Source: Actinomycetes bacterium (GTDB lineage: Bacteria; Actinomycetota; Acidimicrobiia; Acidimicrobiales; Acidimicrobiaceae). From it: 7,335 nt of DNA. Every line of letters begins with the position of its first letter. The stretch's first letter is position 1. Positions 1-6,254 of this stretch are shown here, piece by piece. The position numbers and the translations under genes were made by a program. The stretch lies in the NCBI GenBank assembly GCA_021819025.1, contig JAKASN010000089.1, positions 1-7,335 of the forward strand, in the 5' to 3' direction. Under the pieces are notes generated by a model. The model was not told where the DNA came from. It was given only the letters and a program-made list of their open reading frames with translations, and made no database searches.

Positions 1-663
1 TTTGACGATGCGGATCTCGACCTTGCCGTTGAAGGCGCGATGGTAGCCAAGATGCGCAATATGGGCGAAGCGTGCACTTCGGCAAACCGCTTCTTGGTGG
101 CAAGCTCGGTGGCAGACGCCTTTGCAGATAAGTTGGCAGCGCGAATGGGCGGGATGAAGCTAGGTCGCGGCACTGAAGAGGGAATTCAGGTTGGGCCGCT
201 GATCGACACTTTTGCAGTCGCCAAGGTCCAGCGCCTCGTGAAAGACGCCATGGAGCGCGGGGCGCGGCTGGTGACCGGGGGTCAAAAGGTAGATTCAGCT
301 GGCCATTTCTTTGCGCCCACGGTTCTAACCGGGGTGAGTCGCCAGGCAAGCATCTCCACTGAGGAGATCTTTGGCCCAGTGGCCTCCATCGTGACCTTCG
401 ACACCGAAGACGAAGCCATCGAGATAGCTAACTCCACCGAATATGGGCTGGTCGCCTATCTCTTCTCCCAGAACCTATCCAGAGCGCTTCGGGTTATCGA
501 GCGCCTTCAAACGGGTATGGTGGGACTCAACCAGGGATTGGTATCGAATGCCGCCGCTCCCTTTGGTGGTGTCAAGCACTCAGGCTTTGGCCGCGAGGGA
601 GGTCACGAGGGGATGGAGGAGTATCTCGCTCTCAAGTACGTGGCAATCAACCAGCGTGCGTGA
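1..663 (+). CDS. gabD: NAD(P)-dependent succinate-semialdehyde dehydrogenase, C-terminal fragment (5' end outside window)
   Basis: The frame is open from base 1 and ends with TGA at 661-663, giving 220 residues of the C-terminal catalytic part of an aldehyde dehydrogenase. This family has about 450-490 residues, so roughly the first half is missing because the window begins inside the gene. Visible landmarks are FDDADLD at residues 1-7, the catalytic cysteine at residue 25 in GEACTSANRF, EEIFGP (bases 361-378, the conserved NAD-contacting Glu region), and the C-terminal PFGGVKHSGFGREGG block. FDDADLD followed by the GEAC cysteine block is typical of GabD-type enzymes, which oxidise succinate semialdehyde to succinate in the cytoplasm (GABA shunt). 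A broader-specificity aldehyde dehydrogenase cannot be excluded. The gene is GC-richer than the neighbouring cluster, converges on it, and is probably unrelated in function. The ATG at 40 is internal and is not the start. Confidence 0.9.
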   Translation, partial: FDDADLDLAVEGAMVAKMRNMGEACTSANRFLVASSVADAFADKLAARMGGMKLGRGTEEGIQVGPLIDTFAVAKVQRLVKDAMERGARLVTGGQKVDSAGHFFAPTVLTGVSRQASISTEEIFGPVASIVTFDTEDEAIEIANSTEYGLVAYLFSQNLSRALRVIERLQTGMVGLNQGLVSNAAAPFGGVKHSGFGREGGHEGMEEYLALKYVAINQRA

Positions 664-724
664 CCGATGCACGTGTCGCACCGTACGGTTCGGCTAACTT
701 TATCGGAGGCGAGATATATTCGGT

Positions 725-753
725 GTGCTCCCACTGCCAATTAAGTGGAGTAC
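725..753 (+). terminator. Imperfect hairpin, candidate terminator for the dehydrogenase gene
   Basis: The stem pairs 731-735 (CCACT) with 744-748 (AGTGG) around an 8-base loop. It continues past a bulged C at 730 with 725-729 against 749-753, including one G-U pair. It lies about 60 bases after the stop codon. No clear T-run follows, so termination is inferred only from position and folding. The arm 725-731 (GTGCTCC) could instead pair perfectly with GGAGCAC at 764-770, giving an alternative fold. Confidence 0.3.
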
Positions 754-790
754 ATCTAGTATTGGAGCACTTATGGGCGGTGTAGTCGTA

Positions 791-808
791 ATTCCAAGTG
801 TTTGGAAT
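791..808. repeat. Perfect inverted repeat, 7-bp arms and 4-base spacer
   Basis: ATTCCAA at 791-797 and TTGGAAT at 802-808 are exact reverse complements around GTGT. A degenerate echo of the same block follows about 20 bases later (around 820-836, starting ATTCAAGT and ending TTTGG). The repeat sits in the convergent intergenic region. It could be a terminator stem, a protein-binding palindrome, or a remnant. Nothing in the sequence decides between these. Confidence 0.4.
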
Positions 809-970
809 GACCATTAAAGAATTCAAGTTGTTTGGTGGGCTTCTCCTGGTAATTCGGATTAGGGATCAGGCTCTTCAACGTAAATTCTCGGACCTAACAG
901 ACGCGGATCCTCATTAACGGTAGGGTGGAACAGGTGCCCAAATATGTAGATTGTCGAAACGGACGTTTAT

Positions 971-986
971 AAATCCGACGGGATTT
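971..986 (-). terminator. Short stem-loop just past the end of the polysaccharide cluster
   Basis: AAATCC (971-976) pairs with GGATTT (981-986) around a 4-base loop. It begins about 20 bases past the TAA of the last minus-strand gene, where a terminator would be expected. The stem is short and not GC-rich, and no U-tract follows on the minus strand, so the call is weak. Confidence 0.2.
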
Positions 987-1006
987 CGGGGCGCATGTCG
1001 AACGAG

Positions 1007-2158
1007 TTATTTGATCAGTCCCGGACATTCGGCAAGCTTAGTGGATTCAACACTACCCACTCTGGCACCTACTAGTGAACAAGTGCCAATCGCGATTGTC
1101 GGTAATTCGTACATCCTCAGCGAGGAAACCGTGGACGTTACCTGTGCTGAACCTCCATCGCTGGTAGTACCAAGAAGAACCACGCGAGTGCCAGGAGCAA
1201 GCTTCACCAGCCGCCACATCACTGACGGAATAATCAATCCAGGCATATCGTAATTGATCCGGACGATAGGGCCGGGATTAAGAAGTAAGGGCAAGGAATA
1301 TTCGAAGTTGGTGGTAGGGTCGGTAAGAAGGATCTCCTGACCATGGATATTCAAGGGTGATGCGAGACTAAAATATTTCGGAACGTACGGTACGCGGCCA
1401 AAATTGGCTGGTTGTTCTGTGAAGGTTAACATTGCGAACCCGATTGTAAGTGTTGCAATCGGAACAACACCGCTTTTTGAGCGGCCGGGAAATGCCTGAA
1501 ATGCCGAAAATAGCGCAAAAATAGCGATGGTCGGGCCGATCTCACTCAATACTACCAGGTATCGGTAGATCCCCCAAATCTCGACCCACAACAGGTACAA
1601 GAGCATAAATGCAATGGATGCTACAAGACCGATGAGAGTCCGGCGCTGGTTGCGGCGTGAGGTGATTGGACTTGAAACAACCAACGTTATTTCTGCAATA
1701 CCAATGACTCCGAAGGATGCATCGAAAACTGGGTCGTGAAATGGAACCTCTGAAACAAGAGTCGGATGTGCCAACCATTGAAACGGATAAATTAATGTAT
1801 CCCACACGTTGTGAGGGAGGAAGCGGTGATCGTTAACGAGACCGCCGACGCCAGAATAAGGACTTTCAAATATCGTGAAAAAAAACGGAAATAAAGGGTC
1901 ACCTAACTTGATCCACATGTAGATCAGCCAATTCCCGGAAAATACGACGAAAGAGATCGTAGTGCTCCCGACGTGCATAAAAAGAAATCTAAGTTTAGTA
2001 GAAGTTGAAGGCCAAATTACTATTGCGATAACAATAAGGTTTCCGATGAGTGCGTATGGGCCTTCCGTTAGCTTTCCGGAGAAGGCGAACCCATAGAGGA
2101 ATCCAATACCCGCCAGCTTCCTTGGTGCCGGTCCCTGGACAGCAAGGCGGGATGTCAT
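1007..2158 (-). CDS. GT-C-like multi-pass membrane protein, C-terminal part (downstream of a frameshift)
   Basis: About 383 residues run from an ATG at 2158 to TAA at 1007-1009, with many hydrophobic segments separated by short polar loops. The first helices carry LAGIGFLYGFAFSGKLTEGPYAL. This resembles the 'LxGLxxGLAxGLKLTNxPYA' segment that I know from large membrane proteins of polysaccharide loci with a GT-C glycosyltransferase-like architecture. The tail is soluble, with CSLVGARVGSVES and a Cys-Pro near the end. I read it as the C-terminal two thirds of one protein whose N-terminal third lies at 2155-2667 in another frame. The start is unresolved. The ATG at 2158 overlaps the upstream TGA as ATGA, which would allow coupled translation as a separate polypeptide, while the open frame extends back to a TTG at 2176. 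It may transfer sugars from lipid carriers outside the cell, but I cannot name a substrate. Confidence 0.6.
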   Translation of the reverse strand: MTSRLAVQGPAPRKLAGIGFLYGFAFSGKLTEGPYALIGNLIVIAIVIWPSTSTKLRFLFMHVGSTTISFVVFSGNWLIYMWIKLGDPLFPFFFTIFESPYSGVGGLVNDHRFLPHNVWDTLIYPFQWLAHPTLVSEVPFHDPVFDASFGVIGIAEITLVVSSPITSRRNQRRTLIGLVASIAFMLLYLLWVEIWGIYRYLVVLSEIGPTIAIFALFSAFQAFPGRSKSGVVPIATLTIGFAMLTFTEQPANFGRVPYVPKYFSLASPLNIHGQEILLTDPTTNFEYSLPLLLNPGPIVRINYDMPGLIIPSVMWRLVKLAPGTRVVLLGTTSDGGSAQVTSTVSSLRMYELPTIAIGTCSLVGARVGSVESTKLAECPGLIK

Positions 2159-2160
2159 TG
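2146..2160. repeat. 15-bp direct repeat, copy 1
   Basis: GGCGGGATGTCATTG occurs exactly here and again at 2655-2669. Read on the minus strand, each copy supplies an ATG-ACA-TCC-CGC codon run. One is at the translation start of the membrane protein (2667) and one is at the ATG that follows the frameshift (2158). It may be chance, or it may mark a small duplication or slippage event. Confidence 0.5.
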
Positions 2161-2667
2161 CGAGTGGCTGCCACAATTAATTGGGATACGCCATAGCGCA
2201 TCTCCCATTGTCCCTCCGGCTTGGCTCAGAACCGTTGGTGTCGCTGCTCCGACTATGGCGGCAGAGATTGCTATCCATGATACGGTTCCGCGTCGTGCGC
2301 GGCTCTGAAGTTCAAGAAGTGAGTTTGCAAATATATAGACTGGGGGAACGGTGAGTGCTAATGTTAGGTTGATCGTGGCTGCAGCAATACGTGGAGACAA
2401 GCGTAAAAGTACTACGTACTCAAAGGCGCTTTCCAGCGGATTGATTACGCTCCCAAGCTGTGCTGCGGATACGTCCTTAAAGGCGTGTCCGGTAAAAAGA
2501 GACCACCCTAAATAGTAATGATAGTAGAGGAGATCATAGTTGGAATCCATACCGATATGGTAACTATACCGAGTTGATAGCATCCAGTATATAGCCGTAG
2601 CGCCAGCCACAAGGTAGTACGCTGCTTTGAAAGCGTGTAAGAGTGATAATTTTGGGCGGGATGTCAT
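2155..2667 (-). CDS. GT-C-like multi-pass membrane protein, N-terminal part (upstream of a frameshift)
   Basis: 170 residues run from ATG at 2667 to TGA at 2155-2157. I chose this start over the TTG at 2679 because GGAG lies six bases before the ATG. The sequence has a first membrane segment (about residues 11-29) and then a conserved-looking extracytoplasmic loop: MDSNYDLLYYHYYLGWSLF (about 40-58) and INPLES (about 75-80). The D-x-x-Y-x-x-x-x-Y-H-Y-Y-x-x-W pattern followed by NPL is familiar from large membrane proteins of actinobacterial glycan loci. The family-like text continues to GGTMGDALWRIPI and then dissolves into a short unrelated tail before the stop. The matching continuation appears one frame over. 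The joined span 1007-2667 is 1661 bases, one short of a multiple of three, consistent with a single-base deletion around 2158-2190. A sequencing error, a true pseudogene or an ATGA-coupled split gene all remain possible. Confidence 0.6.
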   Translation of the reverse strand: MTSRPKLSLLHAFKAAYYLVAGATAIYWMLSTRYSYHIGMDSNYDLLYYHYYLGWSLFTGHAFKDVSAAQLGSVINPLESAFEYVVLLRLSPRIAAATINLTLALTVPPVYIFANSLLELQSRARRGTVSWIAISAAIVGAATPTVLSQAGGTMGDALWRIPINCGSHSQ

Positions 2668-2669
2668 TG
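2655..2669. repeat. 15-bp direct repeat, copy 2
   Basis: This is the second exact copy of GGCGGGATGTCATTG, 509 bases from the first at 2146-2160. It covers the start codon and first codons of the N-terminal part of the membrane protein. Confidence 0.5.
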
Positions 2670-2673
2670 GCTT

Positions 2674-2690
2674 CTCCAATAACGTATTGG
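2674..2690 (-). promoter_or_regulatory. Ribosome binding site inside a small stem-loop
   Basis: On the minus strand GGAG (complement of 2674-2677) precedes the ATG at 2667 by six bases and fixes that start. The two G residues are also the end of a perfect 6-bp stem: CCAATA at 2676-2681 against TATTGG at 2685-2690, with a 3-base loop. The stem could partly hide the ribosome binding site, but it is short and AT-containing, so regulation is only a possibility. Confidence 0.35.
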
Positions 2691-2782
2691 CAATTGAGCT
2701 AGGTGGCGCGTCCTTCGCAGTATGGATGATGCAATTTCACTTGGTTGGTCAGACATGCTGATGTGTGGATGCGACTTTCGGC

Positions 2783-3844
2783 TCAATCTACGCGTTCGTT
2801 GCTAGTTGGATTGAGGTCCCTAAACCGTATCCTTAGGACTGTAAGCCAGTAATCGCGCAGTAAATGGTTTAGAAGTGGCGGTACGTGTAAGCCAAACTTA
2901 TCTGGGGGCGATATTGTCGACGCCATCATTTGTGCGAATATGCGATCTCCGAGGCGACGGTTCCGTTGTATAATTCGGCGGCGGTGGAGGATGACGCGCA
3001 GATTATTGATAATGTATGCCCAACCTTGGATTTTGTGTTGAATCCAGCCCGATCTAATTGCTTCGAAGGTGATTCCGACTTCAATTAAGATAAGGGCGGG
3101 CAGCAATAATAATAGGGTGCTCGATTCGTATAATGTAAGCAGATTGACGAGGCGATTGCGTTCAAGGAGATAGAATTTGGTTGGATGTCGTGCGAATTCA
3201 TAATAGTGGTGAGCGATCGCGCTTGGATCAAACCACACGGAATAGCCCGCAATCCATGTGCGAAGTGACAAATCGACGTCTTCATTATATGCGAAATAAG
3301 TGTCGTCGAATCCGCCAAGCTCTTCCCAGATGTGTCGGCGAGCTCCGAAGAGTGCACCGGAGATCCCAGCGATTGGAGCAGCGTCTCCGGAGTTTACTTT
3401 AGGCTCGCCGTACTGGCCGGCCCAGGAAAGCAGTGAGAAATGTATCGGATTTCCGCAAGAATTTATGATGTCAAGTTGATCAGCGAGTAGAACTAGGCCG
3501 CAGACCAAGCCGACCTGTGGAAGTATTGCCCGATCATAAAGATGTGTTAAAGCCGTAGGGTGTACCAGTGCATCGCTATTTACGAACACGAGAACCTCTC
3601 CAATTCCACATGACGCTCCCAGATTGCACCCTCCGGCAAAACCTGTATTATGGCCAGGGTTAAGGATTGTTATTCGACTGTCAGATGGTAGCTGGCTAAT
3701 CGTGTGGGATCCGTTGTCGACTACGATTACTTCGAGTTCGACGCCCGTGGAGAGCAACAATGCGTTAATCGCGCGAGGCAGATATTCGTCCGTTCCAAAT
3801 GCGACGACTACGGCTGTTACGCGCCGCGTTGAATTATTGAGCAT
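2783..3844 (-). CDS. GT2 family glycosyltransferase (WbbL/rhamnosyltransferase-like)
   Basis: 353 residues form a GT-A fold inverting glycosyltransferase of family 2. Signature blocks appear in order: VTAVVVAFGTD (N-terminal strand), VDNGS at 42-46 (nucleotide-sugar binding), NTGFAGGCNLG at 66-76, NSD at 89-91 (the metal-binding DxD equivalent), and GGFDDTYFAYNEDVDLSLR at 177-195 with the acceptor-side Glu-Asp at 188-189. This arrangement matches the rhamnosyltransferase-like subgroup that adds a deoxysugar to lipid-linked glycans on the inner membrane face. Donor and acceptor cannot be read from the sequence. A hydrophobic stretch (about 241-262) suggests membrane association, and the tail is basic. 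The ATG at 3844 has AGAGGA about nine bases upstream. Its first 11 bases overlap the end of the flippase gene, so the two are co-translated parts of one operon. Confidence 0.88.
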   Translation of the reverse strand: MLNNSTRRVTAVVVAFGTDEYLPRAINALLLSTGVELEVIVVDNGSHTISQLPSDSRITILNPGHNTGFAGGCNLGASCGIGEVLVFVNSDALVHPTALTHLYDRAILPQVGLVCGLVLLADQLDIINSCGNPIHFSLLSWAGQYGEPKVNSGDAAPIAGISGALFGARRHIWEELGGFDDTYFAYNEDVDLSLRTWIAGYSVWFDPSAIAHHYYEFARHPTKFYLLERNRLVNLLTLYESSTLLLLLPALILIEVGITFEAIRSGWIQHKIQGWAYIINNLRVILHRRRIIQRNRRLGDRIFAQMMASTISPPDKFGLHVPPLLNHLLRDYWLTVLRIRFRDLNPTSNERVD

Positions 3845-5144
3845 AGTGAGTGTTCCTCTGGTGGAGTAAGAGTGTGCCCATTGCTAAAAAGGCGATGCCC
3901 GAGCTGCCCAATAGTGCGATTTCTATTCTTGATATGGCAGCGATAGGTATGAATAATGAGCCCAGGAATACTATGCTTGCTACGGTCCAAGCAAAAGCTG
4001 TGTGTGCATGGCGGTCTAGAGCAACAAGTGCTGCCTGCAAGATTGTTGTTCCAAGTAACAGTACGCTGGAATTGCCGAGAATTAGAAGTTCTGCGATGCC
4101 CGAGGAATAAGCCGAGCCGAAAAGAATGCGAACCAAACTGGGTCCCGCTACAACTACGATGGCGCTCGATGCGATAGCAAGTAGCAGTAGGGTAGCTAAG
4201 AATCGACTTACGTAGCCCATGAAGCGTGTTTCGTCGTTCGTCTCCACTGCCGACACGAGTTCTGGTAGCAAGCTGGCCTGTATTGCTGAGCTGAAGAACA
4301 AGGGTAGTCGCACCACGATGAATGAGGCGAGTAGCCTGCCTGACGCCGCAGGTTCACGGGAGATAAGTTGCACAGCGACAGGCCCGAGGTTAGCGAGGCC
4401 TTGCGCTTCAAGCGACGAAATTGAAAGGCTTGAGATCCTACGGCCGGCTTTTGCGATTCCGCGTCGCCAACTCCTGGTTCCAGCGCCCCGGATGAAATAC
4501 CATGTCTGCTGGAAAAACTCCAGGCGTCGAGCCCAGAGAAATACGATAGTGGCGATAAGCGAAATAGCGGAGGCCAACGGAACGGACACTACGAGCCAAG
4601 TGTTGCCGTTCAAACCTACAGTGGCAACTATCGCAGCGATAATTGCTCGAGTTAGCCCCTCCGATCCAAGTTGGAATGCGTAGTACGAATAACGACGTGA
4701 TCCGGCAATCGTACCCCTTAGGACATACAACCCGGATTGCAGTATCACTGATATGATGAGGATATCGACGTAAATTATGTCGCCTCGGAAAAGTTGCCTC
4801 GCAATGAGCGTGCGCAATCCAAAAAGAAGTAGTATGACAAGGATCGCGAGCGTACCGGCGACTGTCAATGTCGGGCCTCCGTCGAGGTTTGCCTCGTGGA
4901 GCCCCGATCTTGACTTAGAAATGATCCGGGTGAATTCCTGTTCCAACGGAGCAAAGGCGCCGCCGCCGATCGCATATACAAGAGACCACAGGGTAGCGAG
5001 AAGCGAAAAGTTGTTCGGACCCAGCACTCTCGCACTTATCGTTAGGAAGATGTAGGAGCTCAATCCAAGTACAATGAGCCCAATGGTTACGGTTCCGCTT
5101 CCCTTGAGCGTGGTCCTCCATCCGGTCATCGCTGGGATAGCCAC
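3834..5144 (-). CDS. Polysaccharide flippase, Wzx/MOP superfamily-like membrane protein
   Basis: 436 residues are hydrophobic almost throughout, with about a dozen plausible membrane helices, the usual size and shape for MOP-superfamily oligosaccharide flippases. The N-terminal helix (about 18-37) leads into ARVLGPNNFSLLATLW and then GGGAFAPLEQEFTRIIS. The LGP-x-x-F/Y element after the first helix is characteristic of polysaccharide biosynthesis exporters, and the PLEQE element is what I recall from actinobacterial members. The family moves lipid-linked oligosaccharides from the cytoplasmic to the outer leaflet. The first start is GTG at 5144, nine bases after the stop of the DUF2304 gene, with only a weak AGTAGG upstream. 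The in-frame ATG at 5129 is an alternative without a better ribosome site. Lying between a GT2 pair and another GT2, it fits as the exporter of the glycan built by this cluster. Confidence 0.85.
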   Translation of the reverse strand: MAIPAMTGWRTTLKGSGTVTIGLIVLGLSSYIFLTISARVLGPNNFSLLATLWSLVYAIGGGAFAPLEQEFTRIISKSRSGLHEANLDGGPTLTVAGTLAILVILLLFGLRTLIARQLFRGDIIYVDILIISVILQSGLYVLRGTIAGSRRYSYYAFQLGSEGLTRAIIAAIVATVGLNGNTWLVVSVPLASAISLIATIVFLWARRLEFFQQTWYFIRGAGTRSWRRGIAKAGRRISSLSISSLEAQGLANLGPVAVQLISREPAASGRLLASFIVVRLPLFFSSAIQASLLPELVSAVETNDETRFMGYVSRFLATLLLLAIASSAIVVVAGPSLVRILFGSAYSSGIAELLILGNSSVLLLGTTILQAALVALDRHAHTAFAWTVASIVFLGSLFIPIAAISRIEIALLGSSGIAFLAMGTLLLHQRNTHYAQ

Positions 5145-5153
5145 GGCACGAAC

Positions 5154-5519
5154 CTACTCTGCTTCGCCGCAGTGATCTTCGACCACCTGTATTCTCAATT
5201 TGATCAATGCAACTTCTTCGGCGAGAAGTTCAGTTTGGTGCTCAAGGATGCTGATTTCTGCGGAAAGTTGAATACTTATTAGCAGGAGCAGAACTCCGTT
5301 GATCAGAAACAGGAAGTTTGAAGGAACCCCGAACCCGAGAAAGCGCGATAGTGAACTTACTAGCGATGGCCAAATTGAGGCAATAACCGCCGAAAGACCC
5401 GTGACCAGCCATATGACCACGTATTTCTCACGAAGCATATTTCGACGCAGTAGGACGATGACGAGAAGAACCACGCAAAACGAAAGTGCGATCGTAAGAA
5501 TATGTGTCGCAAGCGTCAC
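5154..5519 (-). CDS. DUF2304 domain-containing small membrane protein
   Basis: 121 residues comprise three hydrophobic segments (about 7-24, 34-50 and 69-86) and then a probable amphipathic coiled coil (about 87-117, LSAEISILEHQTELLAEEVAL). The REKY motif at 30-33 after the first helix, WP at 50-51, P-x-N at 66-68 and the LSxExSxLE lead into the coil together match the DUF2304 family. That family is typically encoded next to a polyprenyl-phosphate GT2, as here, and is thought to be a membrane partner of it. No biochemical role is firmly known to me. The start is GTG at 5519, supported by AAGGA about eight bases upstream within the end of the preceding gene. Only three bases separate it from that gene's TAG, so the pair is likely translationally coupled. 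Confidence 0.85.
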   Translation of the reverse strand: MTLATHILTIALSFCVVLLVIVLLRRNMLREKYVVIWLVTGLSAVIASIWPSLVSSLSRFLGFGVPSNFLFLINGVLLLLISIQLSAEISILEHQTELLAEEVALIKLRIQVVEDHCGEAE

Positions 5520-5522
5520 GCG

Positions 5523-6254
5523 CTACGTCCTTGCTTGCGAATCACGAGCCGATGGGTGCGAGACGGAAACGAGCAGTATAAGCAATGCCCGCCCGACATA
5601 AAGGGTTGCCCGGAATGGCGATGCAGACGACCGCCCGACGTATCGTTCGCGCATCCTAACAGGTACTTCTTCAATCGAAAGGCCGGCTCTGTGTCCAATG
5701 ACAAGCGATTCAATTGTGTCGCCGAGGTATTCAGATGGATACGTGAGAGCAAAAAGGCTGATTGCCCGCGGTCCCGAGCATCGGAAGCCACTTGTCGTGT
5801 CGGTCAAGCGGGCTCCGCAGATGGCAGAAAGCGTTATCGCCAGCAGGCGCATTACCCATCTGCGCGGACCAGTGACCTTGTAGGTCCCCTGGCCTCCAAA
5901 GCGATTGCCGACAACGAGGTCTACCCTCGATAGCGGCTCCTCCAAGGTTCCGATGAAAGCTATATCGTGTTGCCCATCTGCATCGACCTGTATGACATGG
6001 TGGTAGTTCTTCATCTGTGCATATCTGAATCCAGTCCTCATTGCACCACCGACTCCAAGATTGAAGGGGAGCTGAAGGACGGTTGCACCGGCAGATTGGG
6101 CGTATTTGGCCGTCGCGTCCCTGGAGCCATCGTCTACAACCAAGATGTCCAGGTCAGGACGGGCGCTTCGTATCTCGGACACCACAGCGCCGATGGAAGA
6201 TTCTTCGTTTAGAGCAGGTATAACCACCAATCCATTGGTTCGCGAAACGCTCAT
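5523..6254 (-). CDS. GT2 family glycosyltransferase, polyprenyl-phosphate sugar transferase type (DPM/GtrB-like)
   Basis: 243 residues start at ATG 6254. Motifs appear in order: VIPALNEE (11-18), VDDGSRD (40-46), PFNLGVGGAMRTG (63-75) and VDADGQH (90-96) with the D-x-D metal site at 91-93. The ALNEE, DDGS and DADGQH combination is typical of dolichyl/undecaprenyl-phosphate sugar transferases. These place a sugar from a nucleotide donor onto a polyprenyl phosphate at the cytoplasmic face. The C-terminus ends in one hydrophobic segment (about 217-233) and not the two or more membrane helices of GtrB, so membrane anchoring may rely on the DUF2304 protein encoded next. It is the first gene of the minus-strand cluster. 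No good Shine-Dalgarno site precedes the ATG, although a -10-like hexamer sits seven bases upstream. Confidence 0.88.
   Translation of the reverse strand: MSVSRTNGLVVIPALNEESSIGAVVSEIRSARPDLDILVVDDGSRDATAKYAQSAGATVLQLPFNLGVGGAMRTGFRYAQMKNYHHVIQVDADGQHDIAFIGTLEEPLSRVDLVVGNRFGGQGTYKVTGPRRWVMRLLAITLSAICGARLTDTTSGFRCSGPRAISLFALTYPSEYLGDTIESLVIGHRAGLSIEEVPVRMRERYVGRSSASPFRATLYVGRALLILLVSVSHPSARDSQART

Larger units (their letters stand above)
664..1006. other. Convergent intergenic region, no gene seen
   Basis: This stretch separates the stop of the plus-strand dehydrogenase from the stop of the last minus-strand gene. I see no ORF with recognisable protein content. It is AT-richer than the dehydrogenase. 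It holds a 10-bp perfect palindrome ACCGTACGGT (680-689), an imperfect hairpin (725-753), a perfect 7-bp inverted repeat (791-808) and a 6-bp stem (971-986). One or more of these probably serve as terminators for the two converging transcripts. Confidence 0.7.

Noticed and set aside
951..1253. Plus-strand ORF of 100 codons overlapping the end of the membrane-protein gene
   Set aside because: It is antisense to the C-terminal part of the membrane protein, and its peptide has no recognisable motif. It is a shadow frame.
1995..2201. Third minus-strand frame across the frameshift (68 codons)
   Set aside because: Its peptide loses membrane-protein character and contains no family-like segment. 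A direct jump from the first to the second frame explains the gene with a single base change.
2668..2679. TTG at 2679 as the start of the membrane protein
   Set aside because: The bases TTGGAGAAG are better explained as the Shine-Dalgarno site for the ATG at 2667 than as codons.
4219..4683. Plus-strand ORF of 154 codons inside the flippase gene
   Set aside because: It is antisense to a well-supported flippase. The peptide is rich in Arg, Ser and Pro without domain features, as expected of a mirror frame.
5502..5933. Plus-strand ORF of 143 codons over the first GT2 gene
   Set aside because: It overlaps the catalytic part of a GT2 with clear motifs on the other strand. Its own peptide shows no family signature.
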